Source: Isoetes taiwanensis (Eukaryota > Streptophyta > Lycopodiopsida > Isoetales > Isoetaceae). Taken from it: DNA of 64,000 nt. The notes beneath the pieces are model-generated. The model did no database searches. It was not told where the DNA came from and worked only from the letters and a program-made list of their open reading frames with translations. A program made the position numbers and the translations under genes. The stretch lies in contig JAJEKV010000045.1 in NCBI GenBank assembly GCA_021234155.1, positions 2,253,654-2,317,653 on the forward strand, in the 5' to 3' direction. Shown here one piece after another: positions 31,591-44,699 of this stretch; positions within the stretch are counted from its first letter, which is position 1, and each line of letters begins with the position of its first letter.

Positions 31591-34500
31591 ATGTTGAATA
31601 TTACATCTAAGGAAAACTTATGGGAAAGGAAGATTGCATAAACAACTATAGGGAGTGCGATATTTATGCATACCTTGAACTGTTTTCAAATTTACCATTG
31701 CAAATTATCATGAATCTATAAAAGTTTGAGGAAAAAAAGAGAGGATTTTATTATATTCTAAACATAGAGACTTAGAAAGCAACATCGTAGAGCATATCTG
31801 AAACAAGGTGGTCTATTCTATAAGGCAATTTGAATAATGGTATCTTCTAAGACAAAATGCTATTATCTTACTAGCTCTTTTTGGGTATATTATTATATAA
31901 GGTCTTTTCTTGACATCAAGAAAATTATGTCTTTGACAATAAATTTTAACCTTCATCTGATGCTATATGACACATGATATATCGTTATCATATGTCCTTG
32001 CATAGACATGAGCATATAGTTCCCATATTTTAGGAGTATGTTTCTATATGCCATTATTTTAGGCTTGTGCATTTAAGCATAGATTAAGAGGATAGACTAT
32101 TCACTTGCGCACTAGCTGTATGTTGATTTTTATGGAGTGTTTATATCTACGTTGTGGTCAGGCCCACGTCAAGAGTTTATCAATTAACCATCATATTAGC
32201 CATCGTAAGCAAAAAGAAATTGTTTCTGTCCATCTGTACAAAAAGTATAGAAATCAAGTTTTTGCTCTTTTGATATCTAACTTTCTGAAAGTAATAGTGA
32301 TCAATAGCATCTTGGCAACTCAAGCATACATATATCAATATAAGGATCCATTATTCTTAAGTCCTCCGTTAAAATGTTGGGAAGATCCTCAATATGTGAA
32401 AGCATCTTCAAACCTCAAAAGCAAAGCCCATATCTACAAGGAAATTGATGAAATACATTCGATAGCCGTAATTTTTATTGTTCTAAGAGGAAACAAAAAT
32501 ACAAAGCGAGCCTTCCATCCGCCAACAGATAATTTAGCGCATGACCGCATGCCCAAAATGTCTAGTGTTGTGTGAACAAGAAGAAAATAGGAACATGATT
32601 GAGGAAAAATTCGATCTGTACATGATTATATAAACTACAGTTGTCTAACAAGGTGCTTTGCACAAAGGGTTGCCAGTACTAAGGAGTAAAAAATAACAAA
32701 AAAAAGTATGGCATGAATATTCAAGAAGAATGTAAAACGCCAAAGGATATGACGAATATATCCATAGGCGTGAGCAAAGGAAGGTTACAAATGATACTAT
32801 TAGATCAAATGAAAAAATTTTGTATGGTAAACCCAACATTCTGATCCAGCACATGTAATTGTCCCTTTTGGTAGTCTGACATCGGAAATGGGGTACGTCT
32901 TAGGGAGGAGGTGATTATGAGGTTTTTAGGTTAAAGTTACGCAATTCGAATTTGCTAGTTCTCGGTGAGATTTAGGCAACACTTCGAATGTATTTGACAA
33001 ACTAGTTGCATTTTATAAAATTGATATTTTAATCTCTTCATGTTTCGAGGTTGATTGCTAGTTGCTTAGATATATCAGATTGATTGCCCTAGGTGCCAAG
33101 TGGCTATCTTCTTTAAGAGTTGGTAGTCACAATTTTCATAGCAAGTTGGGGGAGTTGGTAACGTGGAACAAGCAATGCGTGGAACGTCTTTGGATGTAAT
33201 AAGCAATAAATTCATTATACTTATTTACATTAATTGCTATTTTGAGGACCTATCGTTATAAATTATTTGATAGGGTTTTGTAAAGAGTATTTGGGAGGTA
33301 AGCTTGGGAGAACCCATAAAATTACGTATCTGGTCCATTTCTAATGTAATTGTTAGAGGCTATTTAGTTTAAAGCCAGTAACAAGAAGCTTTATAAATTG
33401 TTGCACAAAAATGTTTTAGTGATTCTTCTATTTTGAAGAGCTCAATAATGTAGAATATTTTGAAGATGTAATTGAAGTATTCACTATTTTAGTAGTGAGG
33501 CCTATGCAGTAGAAATGGTCATGCTCGTAATATTTAGTTCATACCTCTTTTCTCCAGGTAAGCAACGCATGCATGTGAGCGGAGTTTCATTAAAGTTGGA
33601 AATTTAAGTGATTCCATTTTCGTTGAAATGAAATTGTTAATTTGTTTTTCACACATCGACCAATCAAATCTCATATTTACCGCTCTGTTGACCGCGAGAA
33701 TGGGTGATAAAGCCAGAAGAACAATCGGTGCACCATTTGAGATAAAAATTTAATGGAAAAAAGCAATAAAATTATTTGCATTTGAAGTGAATCATACAAG
33801 GACAATACGGAAAAAAAGCAAACAAATATAAGCGGCGGCCTTGTGGAGTACATTTGCAATATATTCCATATTACCAAATGGCTAACTGCGCTATTGCTTA
33901 CAAATAAGATATACAAAAGGGAAAATACATTAGGAATCATTATGTGTCATCATTATTCAAAGATTAATCGATCAGGTAATCATTTATACCACGAGGAGAG
34001 CAAATCTTATATATACAAGTATGATATACAAATCGAGTTTTCAATATTCCTCACAAAAACTGCATTATCATCATTTTATCAATATCATCCAAGGTTAATA
34101 CCGCCGGTCAATACAACGTTTTCGGGATCTTGTACCACTTTTTCCCAGGATCATGGCTCTCTGACTGTGACCCCTCTCCTCCACCACCATGTGATGTCTC
34201 TCCTCCACCACCATTAGTGTCTCTCTCACCAGGAGTAGAGTCAGTCGGTTCCAAAACCCTTGAGGTACATGGTACTGCTTCCCGGATCAGTAAGGATTAA
34301 TGGCGTTTATCAATTCTTCCAAGAATCCCTAGCATACATTGGATTTTTTTTTTTCCATCATGCTCATAAATACACACTACTCCTTTTAAAGCGCAATGAT
34401 GCCTTAGTGATAAAAGCCACGGAAAAGTCGAACAAAGTTACGGAGGAGGCGGGAGCTTATACGACAAGGTATCTTTGTTATGGCGAGGACCAACACAACA

Positions 34501-35394
34501 TGAAACCAAGTATTCCCCCTTCCATACCTTGCTGTTGTGTTTGGACACATCCCTCGGGGAGCTTATTGTGATTCTGGCTCGCTGCTTGCATCTTTATGGG
34601 TCTTAGGAACCGGGTGCTTTGGGGATGTTCACCATAAAACTGGCCATCGGTGTTCATCGGTGCTTGGTACGAGATCACGGTGGCTAGAACCCGCAGTTAT
34701 TGGCTCTTTTATGCACCACGGTGCCCACCCGCACCTCTTCCTTTGTACCCTAAGTAAACTCTGAATCAGTTCGTCTCTCAGGCGATTGAAGAGACTCGTA
34801 TGTTGGAAGCCTAACAAAACATATTATCGATATGTCTCAACATGTCATCTTAGAAGCAGCATCGAAATTTGGCCAGGTGGGGATCCCAAATCGAATGGTG
34901 CCTCGCATCCAAGCAGATCATGTTGGCGAGGCAACCGCGATCCGTCTGGACAATCCCACCACTAAGCACTCCACAAAAATCTTACCCAGACTCGTCCCTC
35001 GGCCTCGGGCTTTGGGAGAATCTTACGGATGGATACGCGCCTAATGAGAGGGCACGGCCTGTGGATGCCCTCTTCGGTGTTAGTCTGAGACCCACTTATT
35101 ATGCACCACACCCCACGATGGGAGGTTGAGTGCGGGAATCAAGTGGACACCTTTCTCCAAGTCCTCGAACTTTACATGCTTGATTCCAAGTTCTCATGGA
35201 TGTAGTTGAGAATCTCGCCTTCTTCATGTAAACTAAGAATCCTCCAAGTTACATGCTCTCGTATTGAAAAAATTATCACCATATAATCCGATGTGACCTT
35301 AACACCTGCTTAATGTCCCCTCATTGGCTTCCTGGAGGGGCCAGTTCTTGCAATCTTCATAATCAAGGCCTCTCATGCATCGGGGTAGTTCTCG
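31591..35394. other. Long stretch without a supported gene
   Basis: 31.6-34 kb is very AT-rich. The longest frame, 32105-32575 (156 codons, plus strand), has no recognisable domain and no clear promoter. From about 34.1 kb the GC content rises and the sequence looks like old repeat debris. Frames at 34260-34571 and 34832-35129 are not identified. Confidence 0.4.
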
Positions 35395-35625
35395 CTAAAG
35401 CGTTTGGTCTAGTGGTAACACACTAGATCTAGCAACTATAGGTCTCGAGTTCGAGACTACCCGAGAATAAGCACTCTGAAGCTGACCGGTGTCAAAACCC
35501 TGGGCCCCTTAATGTAAAGTGGTTGAGGCGGGGGCCCAGCAAGCAATGTAGTGGTGTGTGGTCACATGTCGATTGGATCTTGCCTAGTGGTGTAGCGTTA
35601 AAAGCCTATCTATCTATAGGCGTAA
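35395..35625 (+). mobile_element. tRNA-derived SINE
   Basis: It begins with a tRNA-like head. The A box TGGTCTAGTGG is at 35405-35415 and the B box GAGTTCGAGAC at 35447-35457, about 30 bp apart as in Pol III internal promoters. The head is followed by a non-tRNA body (GGGCCCCTTAATGTAAAGTG) and a short TCTATCTATCTATAGG-like tail near 35610. It is not a functional tRNA gene because no cloverleaf with acceptor stem can be closed. Exact ends and target duplications are not certain. Confidence 0.72.
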
Positions 35626-37444
35626 ATGTAAATACGGCATGAAAAGCAGACACATTGACATTCTTGGTATGCTTTCAAGTGAGAGTCTTGTCAACCATTT
35701 CAAGGTAATCTTTGAAAGGCAAACCAAATATCTTAGAGCTTGAATCCGACCAGCGATGTCAAATGGTGCCCGTGCGCCATTTACTTCATACGATAGTACA
35801 TACCTTGTTAAGTAAACACAACCGATTGGCACTTTCTATTTTGGTTTCCGCACTCCACAGTATTGCCCTCTGTGGAGTGGTGTGTCACGATGCATGTGAG
35901 GGTTCCTTAAACACCGTCACAGCTCGATGTCATTGACATCCACAACGAAAATTTGAAGAAGGTCAAGTCACTCGGTGCTCCGGAAAAGACTGCGGAAATC
36001 TACCGGTGCAAATCTTTACGAGTTCTATTACGGCATCTTACATCTACTTGACACACGGTGGCTGGTACAGAGACGAGAATGGTTGCCATTGATGTAGAAC
36101 CTCATACCGGCCGAATTGATTCTTGTGACCATGGTACTAGCTGCTTTGTATGCAGATGAAGGGCACCACTGTCTATGGTGATGAAGGCCCGGATTAGGGA
36201 TCTTGACCAAATGACTTACCACAGTTCCTAACATGTTCGGGATTTACAACTCGTCTTTGTCATGTTAGGAGGTGCCTCTCCATATCGATGGATATTTTCT
36301 GATATATATCACCCTAGAAACATGTATGGCCGTCTGCTTTGTATTTTTTAGGTTTCTTACCTTATCCTCCTCGGCATCACGGTCCATCTTCTTCAACTCG
36401 AAGCACCTCTAGACTTTCCATTTTCTCTTTCTGACCCTCATCTCCTTCTTTGTTTCCCTCCTCCTTGAAGCGGAATGCTGCTCCGTTGTCGATCGTATAC
36501 CCCCACCTCTCGGTTGTGGGGAGAGTTTAGTATCACTAATGGTTCTCTCACAGATCTGTCTGGCGGGGACTTGATAGGAGGCAAATGGGTGTCGATAGGA
36601 GGAGACTTGGGGTGACTTGGGAGGAGACTTGGGATTTTCCTGAAATCTTTCTTTTGATTCTCTTCCTCATACTCTATATCCCTTCTATAGTGAGTGTTGC
36701 TTTTTCTTTGGTCGGCTTGCCTAACGTTTGGCTTTCTCTTTACCATCCTTCTTTGTAATCTCGTATTGAAGCCATGTGTTGTCCATTATATGAGCCATAC
36801 AAGAGTCTTGGCTCACGACAATATGTGACCTTTGAGTTCTTTGATCGTCATGGTGAGCGGAGAATGCCAAATCCCTCTAAGTAGCTCGATAGTGCCATTA
36901 ATGGCAGTGCCTCTCTGCTTTCGTATACAGAAGGCAGCGACCAACCTTTTCTTTTAGCGGTATACGGTCCTTGATCTTTGAGATTCCATCATACATGGAT
37001 CGTCATGCCGATCCATGCGATCTGAGATCAATGGTGCAATTCACGGGATCCTCCAACATGCAACCAAAAGTCTAATCTTTCACTGCTTTTTCACCTCCCG
37101 AATGTTGACAATGATGCCAAATTTGCATCACAGCGTCCTGTTCACCACTTCTGGAAAGCTTTGTGAGGAGGCAAAGTTCTCTCCTACTTGTCCCCCTTTG
37201 GCCAAGTCGACCCCTTCACTCAAGGAATTGCTGACAATTTCCATGCACATAGCCCTTCCGGCCCGCGACCACAGTCTTCTCAAATCCTGGCGTTTGGGTC
37301 TTGAACAACAGCGAGCTTCCGCGAAAACAACTTAATCAACATTCAAATCTTCAAAACCCCAACCCAACCCACTCACAACCCGCCATTTGTAGTTTTCTCA
37401 TTTAGAAGCGGGATGTAGGTATAATAGTACAGAGTAGGCGCGGT
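35626..37444. other. Repeat debris, no supported gene
   Basis: Several open frames of 70-105 codons on both strands (for example 36438-36746 minus, charged and Pro-rich, and 37015-37335 plus) show no known domain. Confidence 0.35.
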
Positions 37445-37755
37445 GGCGCCATTTTACATGCAAATGGCGGCGGTGGGCGCGTTTATATGCAAATAAACCC
37501 GCTGCCGCATCATTCTCAGCTTGTAGTCGGGGAATCCTCAAACCAGCCAACAATCCAATTAGCACTCCACAATTCTACTTCATGATGAGACATTCTCCAC
37601 CGCGAGTCGATATGGAGCACATACTTTCTGCGTTGTTATGGGCGAGGAAGCGACTCGCCAGTGAAGAAAAGCGATGGCGCCATTTGCATAGAAATGGCAG
37701 CAGTGGCGCCATTTGCATGTAAATGGCGCCCGCTGGCGCCATTTTGCATTATCTT
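37445..37755. repeat. Cluster of palindromic ATTTGCAT units
   Basis: Five related units of about 26 bp: 37445-37470, 37475-37502, 37674-37700, 37703-37732 and a half unit at 37734-37750. The consensus is close to GGCGCCATTTGCATGTAAAT-GGCGCC, a near-perfect palindrome containing ATTTGCAT/ATGCAAAT. The second unit changed both arms together (GGGCGCGTTTA...TAAACCCGC), so the pairing is kept. Confidence 0.85.
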
Positions 37756-38864
37756 GCTCTAAACAAACTACAAACCTAACACATGTGTAGCAGACGCGTA
37801 TTTCGCTAGAGCGGGACCATGACTCACTATCACAGACACACGGACACATGAAGCGGTAGCGGTCGGCGCTGTTATATACCCATGACCCGGAAAGCGGCTA
37901 AAAAGCAGTCTGAAGACTACTTTGAACTTGGGGGCCGCCGATATGCGGCAAAATGGGGATGGTACCGGACCCGTAGAAATTCTCCGCTATTTTCCTGCGA
38001 CTCCAGAGATCGGGGCGCTACTCGAGAGGCGCTAGAGAGAAACACAAAGGAGAATCCTAAGGCATTCAGGAGAGAGAAGTGGAGGAAATTTGGTATTTGG
38101 TATTTGGAGGAGGAAGTATTTGTGGAAGAATGAGAGAATGGGGAGGTGGAAGAGGGAAAGATAAACCAGGTCAAGGATATTGGTAGCGAGAAGGTTGGCC
38201 CATGATAGTCAAGCAGCCACTTGAATTTCTTTGCATCGATTCGATGTGGGCGATGGTCAGTCCAGATCATAGTTTTAAAAATTTAGTTTAGTTTCCTTGC
38301 CGTCCTTGATTGGATTCTAATTTTTAGTTTCATACGTCCATCCTTAGTTTTAAAATTTAGTTCCATACTTCCATATATTATTGGGTCCACATCTCAAAGC
38401 CGTTTATAAAATCTGAATTACAGGATATACAGGTAAGCGAGGAAGGGCGCTTTCGTCCTTGTATTCAGCAGTTGCGTTTTACGCTCCCGTCCTCGCTTCA
38501 ACATTCGCGGTACTTGCGCTGAGACTTAGCCGCCAAAGCCGGCGCTCGTCGGTGTCTGTTAATACCTTAAACATTGGTTCTCGGAGAGTTATTTGGTATT
38601 TCTTTGTCCAGTGAGCACTTCTTTGGGCATACCAGTTCGGTAGCTTTAGTTGGTTCGGGCGCTTCACTTGATTGTATTCTTCATTTCACCATGAGGCCTT
38701 CTTCATTTTGATAGCGGGCGCTTCCTCTATTTGAAGCGCTTACTTGATTCAAGGCTCTTCCCTTCTTTCAATGGCAGTTCGATCTACAATGACCCTAAGG
38801 TTAGTGGTATTGTATTTTAGTTTAAGCATCGACAATTTCTCCTATAGTGAAGAATAATGTTTCT
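37756..38864. other. No supported gene
   Basis: Contains an 83-codon basic frame at 37882-38133 (unrecognised) and an AT-rich stretch with repeated TTAGTTTTAAAA at 38270-38400. Confidence 0.35.
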
Positions 38865-39045
38865 ACTCGTAGTAATGCAGCGAAAGTAACTGTAACAGTC
38901 GAGAAACAATAATCATGATGCGGTATGTCTGTAACAATCTGTAATAATCTTGTAGTCTGTAGTAATCTACTAATGTAATCTTTAATGTCTGTTGTAACTG
39001 TAGTTATATGTAACAGTAATCTGTAGTAATCTTTAGTAATGCAGC
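38865..39045 (+). repeat. Degenerate TGTAGTAATCT minisatellite
   Basis: Repeated variants of CTGTAGTAATCT / CTGTAACAATCT / GTAATGCAGC over about 180 bp. Confidence 0.75.
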
Positions 39046-39639
39046 AATGTGTGTCTGCTTTCCCTAGTTTTTATTTTGTTTCTGGGAAGCCAGAGTAAAC
39101 ATGCAGTCATCATTCTAGCCTCAAATAGTCTTGATTTCGCCATTTTGCCTCAAAATAGCCACAGTAGCGCCATTAAAGACCAAATGGCCCGGCCAGGCTG
39201 CGCTGGCTCTGGAGAATCCAAATGTGAGGCTCACGCTGTTGAAACAAATAAGCGCCTCACGCCATTTGCTGTTTTGTCGATATTTTCTTCTCATTTACTT
39301 TGAGTTTCTAACAATGTGTGTGTGTTGTATGCTTGCGGGGAGAAAGGACATGAGAACTTCCTCTGTGGTGAGAAGGTTGTTGCGAGGGGGCATGAGCGCA
39401 TGAGGCACCTACATGGAAAGAACATTGACTACTTTAAGAGCGTCGTGATGGAGGATTCTTGAAGCCATAATTCCATCATGTGCTTCCATTCCATGTGCGG
39501 TAGCGGATAATGTTGCTAAAATTTGTAAGCACATTTATCGAATGGCCTAGGCGTGGCGTGAGGAATCATCCGGATACTTCACATCATCATCGTCACGGAA
39601 ACCCCAACTGCCTAGTAGTTCCCTCCACATCGTCATCAC
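39046..39639. other. No supported gene
   Basis: Contains further GCGCCATT/GCCATTTG words resembling degraded units of the 37.4-kb palindrome cluster. No coding recognised. Confidence 0.35.
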
Positions 39640-39780
39640 GGTTCTCCTTCATTTCGACCAATGAGCAACCACGGAGAACTTGGTGAACTTATCGATGACA
39701 ATAATGTTGTTGTTAGCGGAGGTCATTGGTGAATAAGTAGCATCCATGGGAAGGATGTGGATGCACGAGCACGTGGTTAT
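39640..39780 (-). pseudogene. Ty3/gypsy integrase fragment
   Basis: The minus strand reads PMDATYSPMTSANNNIIVID-KFTKFSVVAHWSK. This matches the integrase core around the first catalytic Asp of plant gypsy elements (MDFI..LP......I.VVVDR.TK.AHF). The rest of the integrase is not readable, and no LTRs could be assigned. Function is lost. Confidence 0.5.
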
Positions 39781-42700
39781 GCAAATTCTAGGGTGTGGTG
39801 CCATCTCACGTGCTTGGGTGCGTATCTTGGTCACCGAGATATTGGGAGGCATGGGCACACACATTCGTAGATAGCCTCGAAGGCGATATACGTTTTCATG
39901 GCGATGATCGACCCATGATGAGACACCAAGATCGGAACATGGGGACATCTACCTCGCACAACTCCTTACATAGAATCGCAGGCGTGCTCGAGGATCACGA
40001 TGAAGAGATTGATCCATCGGTGGATTTAGCTATAAAGTTTGCTCGCGAGAATACCATCCGAGATGATGATGAGCCACCACCCTAGTTACTCGAGCGAACT
40101 TCTTGGAAATCACGTTCCCGTTCTCATTCTTGTACTAGAACTAAATATCACGGAAAGCTATAATTCTATTCGATGATCCGCAGGGATCGTGATGATGAAT
40201 TCTTAGGAGACACAAGGTTAGCCTTTGTGTTGGAAAAGTCTTCTGAACTAATGAAAGGATCGAGATGTCATGCTTGTGCGGAAAGGCCAAGTGAGGAATG
40301 CACACTTGTTCGGTGGGAAAATAGCGATGTGATCTTTAACTTTGGATGGAAGGGCGTCTCCACAACATCTGCCAAGCTCGAGAAGCTAAAGAAAATGAGG
40401 ATATAGAGCTAGAATCATTTGAGGACAACATTCAGGCTCAATTCAAGCGAAAGAGAGTATGCACACATAAGTTCAAGAGGCCCAAGGGAAGCAAGAGGAA
40501 GGCTATGCTCCACAACTGATCAATAAGTTCATGAAGTGTTTGCTATAAAAATACTTGCAACAAGAAACTTACCAAGCATCAAGTCGTGAATTAAAGAAAA
40601 GAATTTTTATCCCAACCATACAATGCAAGGGTTACGTTTTTTTGTGATCTTTGAGTGTGACTTACACCTGAGGAGAAGGAGAGGGCGGATGGTGCTCAAG
40701 GGATGGAATTACATGCAGGTACAGGTGGCGCATGGCTTTAGAGTGTCGATCGATCCAGCATTTTACAATTGAAGCAGTTGAAAAGCGGTGCAAAGGTAGT
40801 GAACATGGTAATCACGGCTCTAAAGCCTAGATCCACTACACTGGCCACCGAGATGTGCTAGGCAGTTCATTCGGAGAATCTTTGAAGTATTATTCCCCAC
40901 TTAGGGCAAAGAGGTAGAGATGATGTAAGGAGAAAGCGTCATGAAGCTTCCTTCCGTTCAATAAGAAGCATACATACAAGAAATTAGTGCGATTGTTGAA
41001 GGCTTACGAAGGAACAGCTGGCCTTGAACTCTTTATAGTATATGGAAGGAATTTCGGATGTTAGCATTGCAAAAAATCTGACCCTTCTCTAAATGCAACA
41101 TCTGCGTGGTAATTCAAGCAAAGGCGGAAAAACAAAAGATACAAGAGAGGCGAAATCTCTTGCAATTCAGCGTGGGTCTCATATCTTTGAAACAACTCTT
41201 AGAAGTCAATATTGGCATTGAGCATTGTCGGTCTCAGAAAATCATCTATGTATAATACATGATAAGATGGATCGGGGTTAAGACTTTGGTGCCTAGAAGT
41301 CACCATCTACAGCAAAATGCATATGGAGAGGTGATCGCTTGAAGAAGCGGGTTTGGCCGGGGGCTTCAAACTCATGGGCATGGTGGTCGTACCTGTAGTC
41401 GATTCAAACTTCCACATTGGTTCACTGCAGGTGTTGCATAACTGATTGGTACAAGAGGGACGAATGGGTGACTTATGCTGGAAGTAAGCACATGATTACA
41501 AATGGTCTGGCGGGTCAAGGATACCAATCATACGAAGAACAAACTTGCTTCTATAAGCGATATTGCCGATGCTTCAACTAGCGAATCTGAGTCTTCAAGC
41601 ACTAAAATCTCTAATTTGCAACTTGATACAATGCATCGAGGGCAAAGCAAAAAATAGGTATGTCTTTTCATACTTATCTTATTTGACTTGGCTTAAGGTC
41701 TTTGATGAATCCAAGTGGGCTTTATGATGGTCAAAGCCACCATGATGATATTGATGCTTTATTTGGAAATTTTTCAACCTTGATGAGTTCCATCGGATCT
41801 TTGACACTACGGGAGCTACTTTACTTGTTGACAAGTGCAATGCAAAATCTCAATTCCATACTTTATTGATGAAGTTCCAAATTGGAAGGAGGCTTTTGTG
41901 GAAGAGTTCATCCACGATAAGAGACTGACGCTGGTTAGGCATCTTGCAGACATTGCTCTTCAAATTTAAGATGGCGGGAGGAATTGGCACATTATGCAAT
42001 GAAATACGTCCTACAAAAAGTGGCTTCAGTGGCAATTCTCCGGTAGAATGTGGAAAGAGGATGAACATGGTCGGCCCGATGCTACCAAGTGGTGTGCCAC
42101 AAAATATTCCTCCCTAGACAACATTGAAGGATCTTCCGAGTTGAAGGATAGCATCCAACAAATACATCTCCCTATGGAAGGACATATGTAAAGAATCAAG
42201 AAAGTAGCTTGTTGCAAGGCATACACGGCAAGTGTTATTGAATATTAGACGACTTCTTATCTCTTTGGAGGATGTTGCTCAGGGCGTCCTCAAATGATGC
42301 ATTTTGGCCACAAGCGAGACAAGCTCCTACAGAACAAGCGGCATTTTGTTCAGTCGTATCTGCCTTGGTCACCACGACCTTTACCATCTTATTGTGGCCG
42401 TCGGATAGTAGTCGATTATTGCCTCTTGAAGAGTTTGATCCTCCGCATTACATGTGACAAAGGGCATGTTTGTTCTAGTCGGAGACTGGGATGATAACAA
42501 CTTTGCCACTTGGTTAGGATATGCAGAGGAGAATCTTTGTTCTTGATCGGTCTACATATTTTGGCCATATTTTTGTATCGTGGTGGAAGCCTGGAGGGGA
42601 CTACAAGACGTACTTGACTAAGCGTTGGCGGCCTAATCCTTACGATGCTTCAAGGTATAAAAATTTAGATGCTATTCATTATACCGGGATACCAATGGCA

Positions 42701-43789
42701 AGGTAAAAGCAGGTCAAATTCGAAATATATTATGGAGCATGTGGAAAGACATAGCATTGTTCATCTTAATACATGAGATCTCTTGTACTTGTAATACATA
42801 TCTTTCATCTTAATACATAAGATCTTGTACATTACTATATTTGTGATCATATATAGCACTTACATCTTTAATATATAAATGCATACATGATTCATAGATA
42901 AGATGGTGGGAAGTGTATATGTTGAGCGGGTGGTTCCATTCATCTTGAGGATGCTGTAGTAGTGATCCACGATATCTCATGGCTATGCGCTCGGGAAATA
43001 AAATCGGATGGATCATAACCTGCAGTTGGCCAGCGGGGCAATGAATCTCGACCCAAAGCTTTTCTTGTGGTGGGGATCAAGAAGAAGATGCACATCTGGG
43101 CAACCAACAAGATCGAGTGGCTCATTGAGCACTTGATCGCCTCGATGTAGTCTGACTTGAAGAGGCAAATAATCCATGGGAGATAGACCTCTATTTGAAT
43201 GGGTACATTTTTTATAGTGAAGTAAAATTATTGATGTGAATTATTGAAATTGGGCTGGCAGCGCCATCATTAGTATACTGCGTATCATGTACTAAATGCG
43301 GGTATGATTACATCATGTACTCGGATTCTATACATCACTATTATTCGCATGCTTATAGTATATATATCCTTAACAGATACACAAATCATAAGTGCTTATA
43401 TTATTATATCATACTTGGTATACATATCGCCGATGATTCGCAAATCATCAACAGAATGAGGTAATAGCATTACGACTCATAGATATCACGATCGGGGAAG
43501 CCAATATAGGTGGATCGCGACACGGTGGGCTTCACCGCAGAAAACACTCAACGAGACCATCACGCTTTGGATTGCGGCCATGGATCCATCATGACACCTT
43601 TATTAGCGCAATCCATACGGTCGTTTGTAGCTCATGTAGCGCGATGGTTTGTATATGTTCTCGGACGATCGGCGGGCAAAGGAAGCCATGGGGAATCGTT
43701 GAATGACCTCTACCCTTAGAATGGAGGTGCTTTTATGAGTGAGTAAAATTGATGTAGCGAATTATTGGTGTTCATTGCCATTATCGAGT
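39781..43789. other. Decayed repeat DNA, no supported gene
   Basis: Scattered open frames of 60-100 codons on both strands (39795-40085, 40173-40406, 42521-42706 and others) with no domain I recognise. The peptide at 42521-42706 is rich in Trp and Tyr (WWKPGGDYKTYLTKRW) and could be a decayed transposon protein. Confidence 0.35.
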
Positions 43790-43915
43790 ACCATACATGT
43801 ATATGGTCAATAATTTCTATATATATACTATCAATAATTTTGGTGAGTACTATACCATCAATAATTTTGGTGGGTATATACCATCGATAATTTTAGTGGA
43901 GTATAAATATAAATA
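43790..43915 (+). repeat. Short AT-rich tandem repeat
   Basis: About three imperfect copies of ACCATCAATAATTTTGGTGG with TATATA spacers. Confidence 0.75.
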
Positions 43916-44699
43916 TACATCATTAAGTGCGACCAACATTGGCCTCAAAATACAGCTATAATATTACAGTGTGAGCGTGATTCTATCACTTGCAAGATGA
44001 ATCATTAGGACTTCAGCGGTCTGCATGAGCGAGATATCTGCTTGAAAATACAGCTCCTCTTCAATGCTCTCAATCCTGTTGTTATCCTGATCCGTCGATG
44101 TTATCATCCATCTCCTATGGAATAGAGAGTATCAAATGTTCATGATCGAAAAGGATCTCTGGGCGCCTTACGCTAGTTGATCATTGGGTAATAGTAGAAG
44201 AATAATAGTACTTGATATCTTATTATGTCTGATTTGTGTTAGTATAGCGGTATACATAACCTTTTTGTAGTACACATAAGCAAGTAACGCAAGTATTGAT
44301 GTATACTAGTATACACATGTATACATAACCTTATGTAATACACATAACCATACTATAAGTATTGAGGTATACATAACCCTCCAAGTATACTATATAAAAA
44401 TTATTCCAACTTGTCTTCAGAATTCCAACTTTAATGAAACTCTGCTTTGTGTTGTGCTTTTATGGCATTAAAGCGGGTTCGGAGCTTGAAATGCTTCGGG
44501 TCAGAACTCCAACGGGCTTGACAAAGCGCAGATTGTTTGCTACAATGGTGGCAAATAGAACCACGCCCAACAAGTCTTGATGAAAGCAAAGTAGAAGCTA
44601 CACAGAATTTTGAAGCTGCCAAGATTGCAAACCAAAAGAATCGGAGTGACGCAACAAAATCATTAAGCATTTGGATGATACCTTAATCCCTATTGTGGA
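43916..44699. other. No supported gene
   Basis: Includes a stretch of repeated GTATACATAACC words at about 44240-44390. The 44431-44670 minus frame is unrecognised. Confidence 0.4.

Noticed and set aside
32105-32575. 156-codon frame as a gene
   Set aside because: No recognisable domain, promoter or codon signal, and the surrounding DNA is very AT-rich. Openness alone is weak evidence.
35395-35470. tRNA gene
   Set aside because: A and B boxes are present, but no acceptor stem closes, and a non-tRNA body follows directly. A SINE head fits better.
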